From assembly GCA_964017065.1 (NCBI GenBank), contig OZ024789.1:12883890-12947889 (forward strand): 64,000 bases of DNA, given 5' to 3'. Below are positions 1 to 12,000 of the stretch, piece by piece. Position 1 is the stretch's first letter; every line of letters starts with the position of its first letter. The stretch comes from Haliclona indistincta. Taxonomy: Eukaryota > Porifera > Demospongiae > Haplosclerida > Chalinidae. Made by a program: the position numbers and the translations under genes. The notes beneath the pieces are model-generated. The model did not search any database. It saw only the letters and a list, made by a program, of their open reading frames with translations, and had not been told where the DNA came from.

Positions 1-1278
1 TGTGAGCTGAACAATCCCTCTCGTTCACGGAATCTGTACGGCAGCTGACTCTGTGAGCACTTGGCGATGATGAACTTGAACTGGGAGCATTGATCCTCAC
101 TGCGTACAACAGCGCAATGCTGTATGTTGACAGACACCTCTTTTATGAACTCTATGCTGGATGAGACCCAGTAGATGGCACTGATCAACTGCCTGTTCTC
201 AGGGAACTTAAACTGGCCGGCTAGTATCACCTTCACGCCCATACTGACAGTCGCTCCAGGAGGAACAGCACCTTCAGGGATCTCAATGAAGAACCCATAG
301 CCAGGCCACTCTACTTTCTGAGGCTTGTCTCCCACAACCTCCAGTACAGTCTCCCTGTACACTTCAACACCACGCAGGAAGTCTGCACCACATGCACAGT
401 CACAAACTGAAGGAGATGCATTAGTAGCTTACCTGGAGCAACTGCTAAATAGTCAGCCTGCACTCCAGCTTCGACCACACACCTTGGTTTGATAGCTACA
501 GTATAGTGAGCTACTAGCAGCAGCTATGAGCTGGGCAGCATCACTCACCATTTTCTTGATTGCCAGCACTGAGTGAGAGTTCCTGTTTGTGCCGAAGCAG
601 TTGTTTGTAGCTGATTTTCAGTTGATCAACTGTGGAATACAGTAACAAGTGCTAGATACATTAATCACTCACACTAATACTCACATTTCTCTAGCATCAG
701 TTGACCATCACTTTCCAACATTGAGATCTGTTGATCTCTAGCATAGGCCATTCTCTTGGTTTGCTCCAATACTCTTAGAAGCTCTTGCTGTTCCACCTCA
801 CTAGCTGTCAGCTTGGTCTCACTAGCTGTCAGCTTGGTCTCACTAGCTGTCAGCTTGGTCTCACTAGCTGTCAGCTTGGTCTCATACTCATGGATGACTA
901 TCACAGTGTGCATACAGTGAGATGCAGAGCTGCAGTATAGAGATACTCACCATCTGCAGTGAGGTCCACCTGTGTGGTCACATCACTTGCTAGCTTAGTC
1001 TGTGCAGCTACAATGAGAACACATTCCACATGCAGGCTCCTCCCATCACAGTCTACTTACTCTTCTGTTGCAGTTTCTCTAGCAGCTCTTGTTGTTGTTC
1101 ATAGTCGTCTCTGCTAGCAGCCATCTTCTTCTGCATGTCATACATATCATCCTCTAGTTTAGAGCACTTCTGATCCTTCTCCTGTGAATCACGCTGAGCA
1201 GCATCGAGCTTTTCTATTAGCTCCTGCTCTCTCTTCTTGCTAAGTCGAAGACTGTCTTCATAAGCATGAATGACTGAG

Positions 1279-1340
<62 letters not shown>

Positions 1341-1563
1341 GAAGGAGAGACGGAGAGAGGAAGGGAGGGAGAGAGGGAGGGAGAGAGGAAGGGAGGGAGG
1401 GAGGGAGAGAGGGAGGGAGAGAGGGAGGGAGGGAGGGAGAGAGGGAGAGAGAGAGGAAGGGAGGGAGAGAGAGAGGGAAGGAGAGAGGGAGGGTCGAGGG
1501 AGAGAGGAAGGGAGGGAGAGATGGAGGGAGGGAAGGAGAGAGGGAGGGAGGGAAGGAGAAAGA

Positions 1564-1632
<69 letters not shown>

Positions 1633-2162
1633 GAAGGAGAGACGGAGAGAGGAAGGGAGAGAGAGAGGGAGGGAGAGAGAGAGGAAGGAAGGGAGGGAGG
1701 GAGGGAGGGAGGGAGAGAGGGAGGGAGGGAGGGAGAGAGGGAGGGAGGGAGGGAGAGAGAGAGAGAGGAAGGGAGGGAGAGAAAGAGGGAGGGAGAGAGG
1801 GAGGGAGGGTCGAGGGAGAGAGGAAGGGAGGGAGAGATGGAGGGAGGGAGAGAGGGAGGGAAGGAGAAAGAGAGGGAGAGAGAGGGAGGGAGAGAGAGGG
1901 GGGGGAGGAGGGCAGGAGAGAGAAAGTGAGTGAAAGTAAGAGAGAGAGAGTATAAGAGAGAAGAGGTAGTAGGTGAGTGTGCCTCAGTGTGTGGTTACCA
2001 TCTTCTGAGGTGAGTTCAAGTGATGTCTCTTTAGCTGGTTCTGTCTCATTGAGTGAGTCTGTTTCAAGAAAAAAAAGACATACATGTAAAGTCAGTAGAT
2101 TATCAAAATTATTAACATAACCACAAACCACAGTTCAGGGATGAATATCATTACATAAAGCT

Positions 2163-2223
<61 letters not shown>

Positions 2224-3423
2224 TTGTTACTAACCATGTTTGTCTTGTTTCTCATCTCTCTCATCAATATTGGTCTCATGCTGCTGTGAACACCACAACA
2301 CATCAACCACTGTCACCAACCACACACACCTGCTTCACCTGATCCTGCACCTGGAGTCTGAGCACTCTAACCTCCTCCTCCACCTCACTGATCCTCCTCT
2401 GATAAGACTGCTCACTCTCCTGTAGCTAATGAAGGAAACATCTCACTCACTACACACTCTATACAATATTGACTGTATCTAGATCTGACCAATGGTCACA
2501 CTAACCTGTTGCTGTAGCTGTCTATGCTCATAGTCTAATTCATTTAGCCTCAACCTGTCTTTCTGCTCACGTCCCTCAAATGCTCCCTTTATCCTGGCCT
2601 CTCTCAGTCTCTTCTGGTACTCTGTGTTGTTGCTCAGTGTCTCTCTCTCCATCACTCTCTCCACACACCACTGCCCACTAGTGTCCTGGACTGTATGGAG
2701 GAGATGAGCTGTTATGTGCAGTCCACCACTGTCAGTGTGTGCATCAGCTGCTGTAGCTACTGCTGATTACTGCATGGACACACACTGTGCTCACTTAGCT
2801 CTATAATACTAGTGCCAGCCTTGTAGAACTCTCCTCCAAACACTAGTATCCAGACACAGTGGGCTCCTAGATGAAACACTGACACTGAGTGATCGTATCG
2901 TCGTGTCACTGAATCAGGTAGTGTTGGTAGCTATAGAACACAATAAAACAACACATTATATGAACCATACAATACTACATGACATGTACAGTATCTCATT
3001 ATAATAGAATCAAATTATAAAGTTCTCAAGTCAAGTGGAACTATTCCTCACACACATCAAACCACAACCAAGTTAATTAGTTATAACCAAGTTAATAACT
3101 AATTTAGTAATAAGAACAAGAAAGCAGTTAATTAGTCTATTGTACAGTTCATCATTCTGTGAAATGTCATGATCATCTTGTTAGTAGACAATGTGTGAGC
3201 ACATACACAATGTGGTTGTCATGTGAAATACCCTGATCCATTGGTTAGTATCACATAGCCACACATCACTCAGTGTAGAACCACAATGTCCTCCACTCAT
3301 CACAAACACAGGACCAGTAATGTGTGATGCAGCATGGGCATATCTCCACACAGGCCATATTTGGACAGAACGACTAACTGGTTTCTTGATCTTGGTGCAG
3401 TTCTGAGAAGAGAAAGATATCAT
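1..3423 (-). CDS. Kelch / coiled-coil / ZU5 protein (3' end outside window)
   Basis: Multi-exon gene on the minus strand, cut by the window's left edge. Reading from high to low coordinates: an exon at about 3390-3222 carries a Kelch repeat (VMSGGHCGSTLSDVWLCDT). It joins in frame to a second Kelch-like exon at about 2932-2795 (WILVFGGEFYKAG). Charged coiled-coil exons follow at about 2750-2500, 1262-1055 and 915-685; the last holds four perfect copies of the heptad ETKLTAS. The exon at about 410-1 matches the first part of a ZU5 domain (seen in full in the inverted copy at 6983). The Death domain expected from that copy would lie left of base 1. ZU5-Death proteins (UNC5, PIDD, ankyrin relatives) act as scaffolds in cell-death signalling. 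The start is unclear; an upstream first exon is possible. Family is well supported, exon ends are approximate. Confidence 0.7.
1272..1962. repeat. GA/GGGA microsatellite in a Kelch-ZU5 gene intron
   Basis: About 690 bp of (GA)n and (GGGA)n runs, including a near-duplicate of a block of about 300 bp. On the gene's sense strand it is a long polypyrimidine tract ending at a splice acceptor near 1268. The long Arg/Glu and Ser/Leu/Pro reading frames across it are artefacts. Confidence 0.95.
2165..2222. repeat. (GT)n microsatellite
   Basis: About 29 GT units in an intron of the Kelch-ZU5 gene; (CA)n on the sense strand, about 15 nt from a likely donor. Confidence 0.95.
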
Positions 3424-3516
3424 AGACTCCTAGAAATATCACAGACTATAGACTAATGCAACATGCTTGCCACACTGATGTTGTGCAAGATTGCAGTCTA
3501 TCGGCCAAACGTCAAG

Positions 3517-3789
3517 TCACGTGAATTTTATTGGTGACGTCATTTGTTTGGCACAATGGCGCTCCAAAGTGGTGATGTGGTCGAGTGTAAAGAAGGGCCT
3601 GCCGTACGTTTTTAATGAAGTTAACCAGGCTTGAAAGCAGCTATAACGATCCCATGAAGACTCCTCTGTTGTACTGACAAACCATTTTTGGAACTTGCTG
3701 GTGAAATATTGACGGTCTCGCCGTTTCTGGAACAGCGCTATGAAAATGGCTCGTGCTGTGTTGATGTTTATCTGTGAGCTAGCATCCAC
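3517..3789 (-). CDS. unclassified ORF, possible terminal exon
   Basis: Open frame of about 85 codons with ordinary amino-acid composition (Trp, Cys and Phe spread through it, for example CFQAWLTSLKTYGRPFFTL). It is preceded on the minus strand by a plausible acceptor (gatgctag before CTCACAG) and ends in a stop. It lies about 100 bp upstream of the Kelch-ZU5 gene on the same strand. I do not recognise the family. It could be the last exon of a gene starting further right, an exon of the Kelch gene read in the wrong frame, or chance. Confidence 0.3.
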   Translation of the reverse strand: MDASSQININTARAIFIALFQKRRDRQYFTSKFQKWFVSTTEESSWDRYSCFQAWLTSLKTYGRPFFTLDHITTLERHCAKQMTSPIKFT

Positions 3790-3799
3790 ACGGCTATGT

Positions 3800-4649
3800 A
3801 GAACAACTTAGAAACCTAATATGCTGTACATTTGACTACTACTTTAACCCTTGCATATGTTTTAGAGAGTATACTTCAGTCATAAAATTTTTCCTGACGC
3901 TTACAATACAGTGGATTCGATCATAGACAGCCATGATTGGGCTGGGCACCATGATCTTCCCATGTTTAGGAATAGGAATGACTAATAATAGTTTTCATTG
4001 ATTGCATGAACACACAGGCTACTGATATAAATGATCCCGTGTCACTGATGGGCGATTTTGTTTCAAATTTCTCTCATCTTTCAATCTGGCATATCGACAC
4101 ATTCTGCATCCGCTGGTTACCGATTACTCGAGCAATTGTTCCCATTCTTGTTGCAGATGATGTCAGATGAACCATCTTCACTGTTTGCTCTAGCTGGAGT
4201 AGATACAAGCCGGATCTCTGTCTTATCACCATTGTACACTGCACTACTTTTCTTGTATTATGCAAAGTGTTACACTGACTAAAGTGTTTTAATTTTATTA
4301 TCAGACACTAGTTGTATCTGCAGAGCTCAAACATACACACACTGACATACACATGCTTGTGGCAGCAGCACACATTTGTAATTTTGTATGTATGCACACA
4401 GGAGGAATAAAGAGCCATCAGAAACAGCCTCATAATGCTGGAAGAAACTTGATAATGCATTCTGTTGTATGCAAGCTAGATTGCAGTATCTAGTACAGGT
4501 TGTTTTACGTATTTTCTGTACAGCTACCAGTAGTATTAGGCATAACTAACTAACAGAATATTGTTGTAGTCATAACTCTTTTGTTATACGCTAGAACAAC
4601 TTCAGATCTGCTCTTCAGCAAGTTTATTACACTTACCAAAGAAAGGAAC
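3800..4649. other. intergenic stretch
   Basis: AT-rich sequence with no exon-like frame I can support; short open frames here have no splice context or family features. Confidence 0.6.
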
Positions 4650-5213
4650 TACCGTATAACCGGTAATTTTCGTTCGGTTCTAATTTTCGTAAGGGGTCCC
4701 GATGGCGAAAATTAAATTTTCGAAAAATTTCTTTGTAACGAAAATTTGTGTTGCAATGCAACCTAGAACATGTGTACGATGCCCTGCTTGTCAATGGTTA
4801 TGGTACCGCCACGACGAAGAAAGAGAACACAGGCAAGATATTTGCCGTGGCATGCAGATGCCCTGCAGCACGGTAGTGGCGGAACTATACCGGTATTTGC
4901 AGTTTCTGTCTCCGTGTCGGTTCTTTTCACAGCCAACGCGTAACGGTCTTGAACGTTTCTAGCTAGACATCTGACGGCAGGCAAGTGTTTCTCCAACTAT
5001 AAACATGATAGCCTCTTACGCAACTAGAAGCAGTCGTCGTCTCTCCGTGTGTAAAGCGCGTCAAAATTAGTTTTAGTCATAGTTAATTTTATGGCAAATT
5101 TAAATTTTGGTGCGATTTAATTTTCGAAAGGCGAAAATGTTACGAAAATTAAATCCTATCTAAAATTTAACGTACGAAATATTTCGGTGTCGAAAATTAC
5201 CGGTTATACGGTA
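4650..5213. mobile_element. MITE-like element with 21-bp terminal inverted repeats
   Basis: Begins taccgtataaccggtaattt and ends with the reverse complement (aaattaccggttatacggta), giving about 21 bp of terminal inverted repeat around 564 bp. The interior is rich in aaaattttcg words, several in inverted orientation, and has no transposase frame. The outermost TA at each end could be a TA target duplication (Tc1/mariner style), but this is not proven. Probably a non-autonomous DNA transposon. Confidence 0.7.
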
Positions 5214-5265
5214 TGAGATTGCAGCAGTTCTTGTCATAAAAAGTTTCCTGACGCTACTAATTGTT

Positions 5266-5406
5266 CACTGTTAAAACGAAAGTGGTAATACCACACCGAA
5301 GGTGGGAGAATTGCCTCACTTTCCAAACTTTTTCCTACTTTCGGTGGGAAAAGTGAGGCAATTCTCCCACCTTCGGTGTGATATTACCACTTTCGTTTTA
5401 ACAGTG
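5266..5406. mobile_element. hairpin (fold-back) element, 141 bp
   Basis: Two arms of about 58 bp (5266-5323 and about 5349-5406) are nearly perfect reverse complements; the left arm opens cactgttaaaacgaaagtgg. The loop is about 25 bp. No coding capacity. Either a small MITE or a hairpin-forming repeat. Confidence 0.75.
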
Positions 5407-5934
5407 TTGGCTTTAAAACAACTGCCGTTTGTGTACGAGGGTGCCTGGCGCCGTGTGTTTAGAGGAATACCAAGAGCAAGTACAGAAGACTTTACGCAAG
5501 AATGAAAGGAAAAGAAAGGAAGATAAAAAAGTTACAGCCGTTTTAGCTCAGAGATAACCCACGAATAGGTGACTTACGCTGAAAACTAAATTTGTATGGA
5601 TTTGATTGGACTTCCAGTTTGTTGGCCGATAGACTGATTGGAGCAATGAATACTCAAATGATGATATGTATGTATATGTTATACCATGCCTACCCGTGGT
5701 GTATCTAGAATACATGAAGCATTATTGCTTAAGGTGGCGGGATACCATTTTAATGAGATTCATGACTTTGCAAGTGGCTATTTCTTTTTAAGCCAAGTCT
5801 ATCTGTGCAGACGGAGTTGCAGTGTGCGCTTTGTTTGTCTATAGATAGGCATCGATAATAGCAAGTTTCAGCCACGTAGTGTTCGCCATCACGGAACGAC
5901 GAGCTCGCCTGTGAAGACTAAACACGATCGAGTT

Positions 5935-6216
5935 TTTACAATTTTTCTTTAGTTGTGTGAAACGTACGAAGCTAAAACTGCTCATGCAAGCTCATCTTCC
6001 ATTCGTGGAGGAGCCTGTGTATCGATTTCGTCGAGCAATGCTCGTACGCGATACTGCAGCTACGTACTGCCAGACAGTACAGAGTACGCAGCTGTAGTAT
6101 CGCGTGCGAGCATTGCTCGGCGAAATCCATACGCAGGCTCCTCCACAGATAGTAGATGAGCTTGCATGAGCAGTTTTAGCTTCGTACGTTTCACACAACT
6201 AAAGAAAAATTGTAAA
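5935..6216. mobile_element. palindromic fold-back element, 282 bp
   Basis: The whole segment is an imperfect palindrome centred near 6075. It starts tttacaatttttctttag and ends with the reverse complement. Both strands therefore show nearly the same open frame (about 68 codons), a palindrome artefact rather than a gene. The same end sequence recurs at 6276-6300 and runs into the assembly gap, so a second copy probably sits in the gap. Confidence 0.8.
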
Positions 6217-6300
6217 TAAAACAGACTTGTTGTATAGTTGAATCAAGTAATTATGTACAAAATGCGAACTAATTTTTTACAATTTTTCTTTAGTTGTGTG

Positions 6301-6500
6301 NNNNNNNNNNNNNNNNNNNNNNNNNNNNNNNNNNNNNNNNNNNNNNNNNNNNNNNNNNNNNNNNNNNNNNNNNNNNNNNNNNNNNNNNNNNNNNNNNNNN
6401 NNNNNNNNNNNNNNNNNNNNNNNNNNNNNNNNNNNNNNNNNNNNNNNNNNNNNNNNNNNNNNNNNNNNNNNNNNNNNNNNNNNNNNNNNNNNNNNNNNNN
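6301..6500. other. assembly gap (200 N)
   Basis: Exactly 200 undetermined bases. The left edge is the start of a second fold-back element; the right edge falls inside the coiled-coil exon of the ZU5-Death gene. Confidence 0.99.
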
Positions 6501-6501
6501 G

Positions 6502-8452
6502 TATGAGACCAAGCTGACAGCTAGTGAGACCAAGCTGACAGCTAGTGAGGAGGAACAGCAAGAGCTTCTAAGAGTATTGGAACAAACCAAGAGAATGGCC
6601 TATGCTAGAGATCAACAGATCTCAATGTTGGAAAGTGATGGTCAACTGATGCTAGAGAAATGTGAGTATTAGAGTGAGTGATTAATGTATCTAGCACTTG
6701 TTACTGTATTCCACAGTTGATCAACTGAAAATCAGCTGCAAACAACTACTTCACAATCAGGAACTCTCACTCAGTGCTGGCAATCAAGAAAATGGTGAGT
6801 GATGCTGCCCAGCTCACAGCTGCTGCTAGTAGCTCACTATACTGTAGCTATCAAACCAAGATCTGTCGTTGATACTAGTGTCCAGGTGAACTATCTCAGC
6901 ATAGCTCCAGGTAAGCTATACTAATGCATCTCCTTCAGTTTGTGACTGTGCATGTGGTGCAGACTTCCTGCGTGGTGTTGAAGTGTACAGGGAGACTGTA
7001 CTGGAGGTTGTGGGAGACAAGCCTCAGAAAGTAGAGTGGCCTGGCTATGGGTTCTTCATTGAGATCCCTGAAGGTGCTGTTCCTCCTAGAGTGACTGTCA
7101 GTGTGGGCGTGAAGGTGATTCTAGCCGGCCAGTTTGAGTTCCCTGAGAACAGGCAGTTGATCAGTGCCATCTACTGGGTCTCATCCAGTATAGAGTTCAT
7201 AAAAGAGGTGTCTGTCAACATACAGCATTGCGCTGTTGTATGCAGTGAGGATCAATGCTCCCAGTTCAAGTTCATCATTGCCAAGAGCTCACAGAGTCAG
7301 CTGCCGTACAGATTCCGTGAACGAGAGGGATTATTCAGCTCACACACTCAGTATGGAGCCATCAAGCTGAAGCAGTTCTCATTACTAGGAGAAACAGCAC
7401 CAGAGGATACAGACACACTCTGTACAGCCTTCATGTTCTACAAGCAACGACTAGCCAGTCCTCTGACCGCTGTTGATTTCCACTTTGTGGTTGTGAGGGA
7501 TCTTGAGCCTAATCTACAGGTATATAATATGCATGCAGATAAACATTGAACCCTATCTCTCACTGACGCAATGTACTGTATTCACATATTATTAATATTA
7601 ATTTTCAGAAAGTGAGACAAAGATATGAACTGTGGAATGAGGACCAGACTACATTTGAGATTGTCATTGATCACGATACTAGTCCTGCTATTGAGCTAGA
7701 TCAACAGGAAGAAAAATTAGACCAATGGAAAATAGTTCCTCTATCATCTCCCTCTCAGGTACATGCAATGTACACTGCATGCAGTCTATTCATAATGTAA
7801 CACATGATTTGTGAACCTTTATTAGATTTCTAAATCTTCAATATTAAACTACAAAATTGGTAAACGGATTCCACACTGTGGATTTGAGTTCCAGCTGTTG
7901 TCAGCCCATGACGCGCCTCATATTAGTCACAAGATGGTTGTTACTGGAGTGTCAAGTCTGAAAGCTTTTCAAATACTTTATCCTCACACAGAAGGTAAGA
8001 GATGATTGATTATTGTGTGTACAAAATATCATATAATATCCATGTAGTTCTTTCAACAACCTCAAGACCAGCAGCAGTGACCCAGACACCAGCAGCAGTG
8101 CTCCATACATTAAGATGTAAGACACATGATGGCCTTGTTTTTTTATAATTAGTGATGCATAAATGCTTATACAGCCAAGGCTCCATCAACTGCTGATCTG
8201 ATGACCTTAGTTGCTAAAAAGATACCGACCAAGTGGTACGAGGTAGGAGTACTGCTGGATATTGAAACACCAACACTGGACTCATTGGAGACACAGACCA
8301 TGGATCAAGTTCGTCTCTTCATGAAGGTGTTCAACCAGTGGAAACAAGAGGGAAAGGTTCCCTACACATGGGATACTATCATCAGCACTCTTGAGAAAGC
8401 TGATGATAATAACACAGCTACTAACATTAGGAAATGGCTAGAACAGCACTAA
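6502..8452 (+). CDS. coiled coil-ZU5-UPA-Death protein (5' end in gap)
   Basis: Inverted copy of the gene at 1-915, here with its 3' half. The exon after the gap has two ETKLTAS heptads and a coiled coil (to about 6660). The exon at about 6960-7520 encodes a ZU5 domain (GYGFFIEIPEGAVPPRVTVS) and then a UPA-like segment (DTLCTAFMFYKQRL). Exons at about 7609-7758 and 7827-7994 continue the UPA region, followed by a short Pro/Thr linker. The last exon, about 8174-8452, encodes a Death domain (KWYEVGVLLDIETPTLDSLE, with a C-terminal WLEQH) and the stop. ZU5-UPA-Death is the arrangement of UNC5 and PIDD, in which the domains pack together and control Death-domain binding. Function in cell-death or immune signalling is inferred from the family. 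The Kelch part would lie in or left of the gap if present. Confidence 0.8.
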
Positions 8453-8550
8453 CTGACTCCTCACCACTAGCTAGCATGTTACACTATGTTGGTTTGTTAT
8501 TGTGTAGTACCATTAATTAGTCAGTTCTCAGTTATTCTACAACTTAAGAT

Positions 8551-9068
8551 ATGCATGTTAATATTTCAGAACTGAAGCGAGACAGTACAGCTAGAGATAT
8601 GAACTGTGGAATGAGAGACCAAACAACTTTGACGTTAATTGTCATTGATAATGATACTAGTCCTGCTATTGAGCTGGATCAACAGGAAGATAAATTGGAA
8701 CAATGGAAAATAGTTCCTCTATCATCTCCCTCTCAGGTACATTAACATGGCACACTGCATGCAGTCTATTCATAACGTATCACATGATTTGTGAACCTTT
8801 ATAAGATTTCTAAATCTTCAATATTAAACTACAAAATTGGTAAACGGATTCCACACTGTGGATTTGAGTTCCAGCTGTTGTCAGCCTCATATTAGTCACA
8901 AGATGGTTGTTACTGGAGTGTCAAGTCTAAAAGCTTTTCAAATACTGTATCCTCATGCAGACAGAAGGTAAAGATGATTGATTATTGCATATCAATATTA
9001 ATGTAGTTCCTTCATCAACCTCAAGACAAGCACCAGTGCCCCAGACACCAGCAGCAGTGACCCACATC
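8551..9068 (+). pseudogene. decayed tandem copy of ZU5-Death 3' exons
   Basis: Repeats the UPA-side exons found at about 7612-8090 with high nucleotide identity (for example TSPAIELDQQE and KIVPLSSPSQ are kept). An 11-bp deletion in the second exon (catgacgcgcc, near 8887) breaks the frame. There is no Death exon before the minisatellite begins. A relic of tandem duplication. Confidence 0.75.
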
Positions 9069-9077
9069 ATAAAGTGG

Positions 9078-12000
9078 GGATCATGAAGTAGAGTACTAAA
9101 TAACACCAGATCATGAAGTAGAGTACTAACACTAGATCATGAAGTAGAGTACTAACACTAGATCATGAAGTAGAGTACTAACACACTAGATCATGAAGTA
9201 GAGTACTAACACTAGATCATGAAGTAGAGTACTAACACACTAGATCATGAAATAGAGTACTAACACACTAGATCATGAAGTAGAGTACTAACACACTAGA
9301 TCATGAAGTAGAGTACTAACACACTAGATCATGAAGTAGAGTACTAACACTAGATCATGAAGTAGAGTACTAACACACTAGATCATGAAGTAGAGTACTA
9401 ACACTAGATCATGAAGTAGAGTACTAACACTAGATCATGAAGTAGAGTACTAACACTAGATCATGAAGTAGAGTACTAACACACTAGATCATGAAGTAGA
9501 GTACTAATACTAGATCATGAAGTAGAGTACTAACACACTAGATCATGAAGTAGAGTACTAACACACTAGATCATGAAGTAGAGTACTAACACACTAGATC
9601 ATGAAGTAGAGTACTAACACACTAGATCATGAAGTAGAGTACTAACACTACATCATGAAGTAGAGTACTAACACTAGATCATGAAGTAGAGTACTAACAC
9701 TAGATCATGAAGTAGAGTACTAACACACTAGATCATGAAGTAGAGTACTAACACTAGATCATGAAGTAGAGTACTAACACACTAGATCATGAAGTAGAGT
9801 ACTAACACTAGATCATGAAGTAGAGTACTAACACACTAGATCATGAAGTAGAGTACTAACACACTAGATCATGAAGTAGAGTACTAACACTAGATCATGA
9901 AGTAGAGTACTAACACTAGATCATGAAGTAGAGTACTAACACACTAGATCATGAAGTAGAGTAATAACACACTAGATCATGAAGTAGAGTACTAGCACAC
10001 TAGATCATGAAGTAGAGTACTAACACTAGATCATGAAGTAGAGTACTAACACACTAGATCATGAAGTAGAGTACTAACACTAGATCATGAAGTAGAGTAC
10101 TAACACACTAGATCATGAAGTAGAATACTAACACACTAGATCATGAAGTAGAGTACTAACACTAGATCATGAAGTAGAGTACTAACACTAGATCATGAAG
10201 TAGAGTACTAACACACTAGATCATGAAGTAGAGTAATAACACACTAGATCATGAAGTAGAGTACTAGCACACTAGATCATGAAGTAGAGTACTAACACTA
10301 GATCATGAAGTAGAGTACTAACACACTAGTTCATGAAGTAGAGTACTAACACTAGATCATGAAGTAGAGTACTAACACACTAGTTCATGAAGTAGAGTAC
10401 TAACACTAGATCATGAAGTAGAGTACTAACACACTAGATCAAGAAGTAGAGTACTAACACACTAGATCATGAAGTAGAGTACTAACACACTAGATCATGA
10501 AGTAGAGAACTAACACACTAGATCATGAAGTAGAGTACTAACACACTAGATCATGAAGTAGAGTACTAACACTAGATCAAGAAGTAGAGTACTAACACAC
10601 TAGATCATGAAGTAGAGTATTAACACACTAGATCATGAAGTAGAGTACTAACACACTAGATCATGAAGTAGAGTACTAACACTAGATCATGAAGTAGAGT
10701 ACTAACACTACATCATGAAGTAGAGTACTAACACACTAGATCATGAAGTAGAGTACTAACACACTAGGTCATGAAGTAGAGTACTAACACACTAGATCAT
10801 GAAGTAGAGTACTAACACTAGATCATGAAGTTGAGTACTAACACTAGATCATGAAGTAGAGTACTAACACACTAGATCATGAAGTAGAGTACTAACACAC
10901 TAGATCATGAAGTAGAGTACTAACACTAGATCATGAAATAGAGTACTAACACTAGATCATGAAGTTGAGTACTAACACTAGATCATGAAGTAGAGTACTA
11001 ACACACTAGATCATGAAGTAGAGTACTAACACTACATCATGAAGTAGAGTACTAACACACTAGATAATGAAGTGGAGTACTAACACTAGATCATGAAGTA
11101 GAGTACTAACACTAGATCATGAAGTAGAGTACAAACACTAGATCATGAAGTAGAGTACTAACACTAGATCATGAAGTAGAGTACTAACACACTAGATCAT
11201 GAAGTAGAGTACTAACACTACATCATGAAGTAGAGTACTAACACACTAGATCATGAAGTAGAGTACTAACACTAGATCATGAAGTAGAGTACTAACACTA
11301 GATCATGAAGTAGACTACTAACACTAGATCATGAAGTAGAGTACTAACACTAGATCATGAAGTAGAGTACTAACACACTAGATCATGAAGTAGAGTACTA
11401 ACACTAGATCATGAAGTAGAGTACTAACACACTAGATCATGAAGTAGAGTACTAACACTAGATCATGAAGTAGAGTACTAACACACTAGATCATGAAGTA
11501 GAGTAATAACACACTAGATCATGAAGTAGAGTACTAACACACTAGATCATGAAGTAGAGTACTAACACTAGATCATGAAGTAGAGTACTAACACACTAGA
11601 TCATGAAGTAGAGTACTAACACACTAGATCATGAAGTAGAGTACTAACACACTAGATCATGAAGTAGAGTACTAACACACTAGATCATGAAGTAGAGTAC
11701 TAACACACTAGATCATGAAGTAGAGTACTAACACACTAGATCATGAAGTAGAGTACTAACACACTAGATCAGGAAGTAGAGTACTAACACACTAGATCAT
11801 GAAGTAGAGTACTAACACACTAGATCATGAAGTAGAGTAATAACACTAGATCATGAAGTAGAGTACTAACACACTAGATCATGAAGTAGAGTACTAACAC
11901 ACTAGATCATGAAGTAGAGTACTAACACACTAGATCATGAAGTAGAGTACTAACACTAGATCATGAAGTAGAGTACTAACACACTAGATCATGAAGTAGA

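Noticed and set aside
1217..2131. Long Ser/Leu/Pro and Arg/Glu reading frames on both strands
   Set aside because: They are translations of a GA/GGGA microsatellite with no real codon structure; the same applies at 28.7, 31.2, 42.5, 43.5, 44.4 and 45.5 kb.
4058..4282. Overlapping 60-75-codon frames on both strands
   Set aside because: No splice sites, no family features, and mutually overlapping antisense frames in an AT-rich region.
5953..6198. Two matching 68-codon frames on opposite strands
   Set aside because: Consequence of a palindromic element; no coding evidence.
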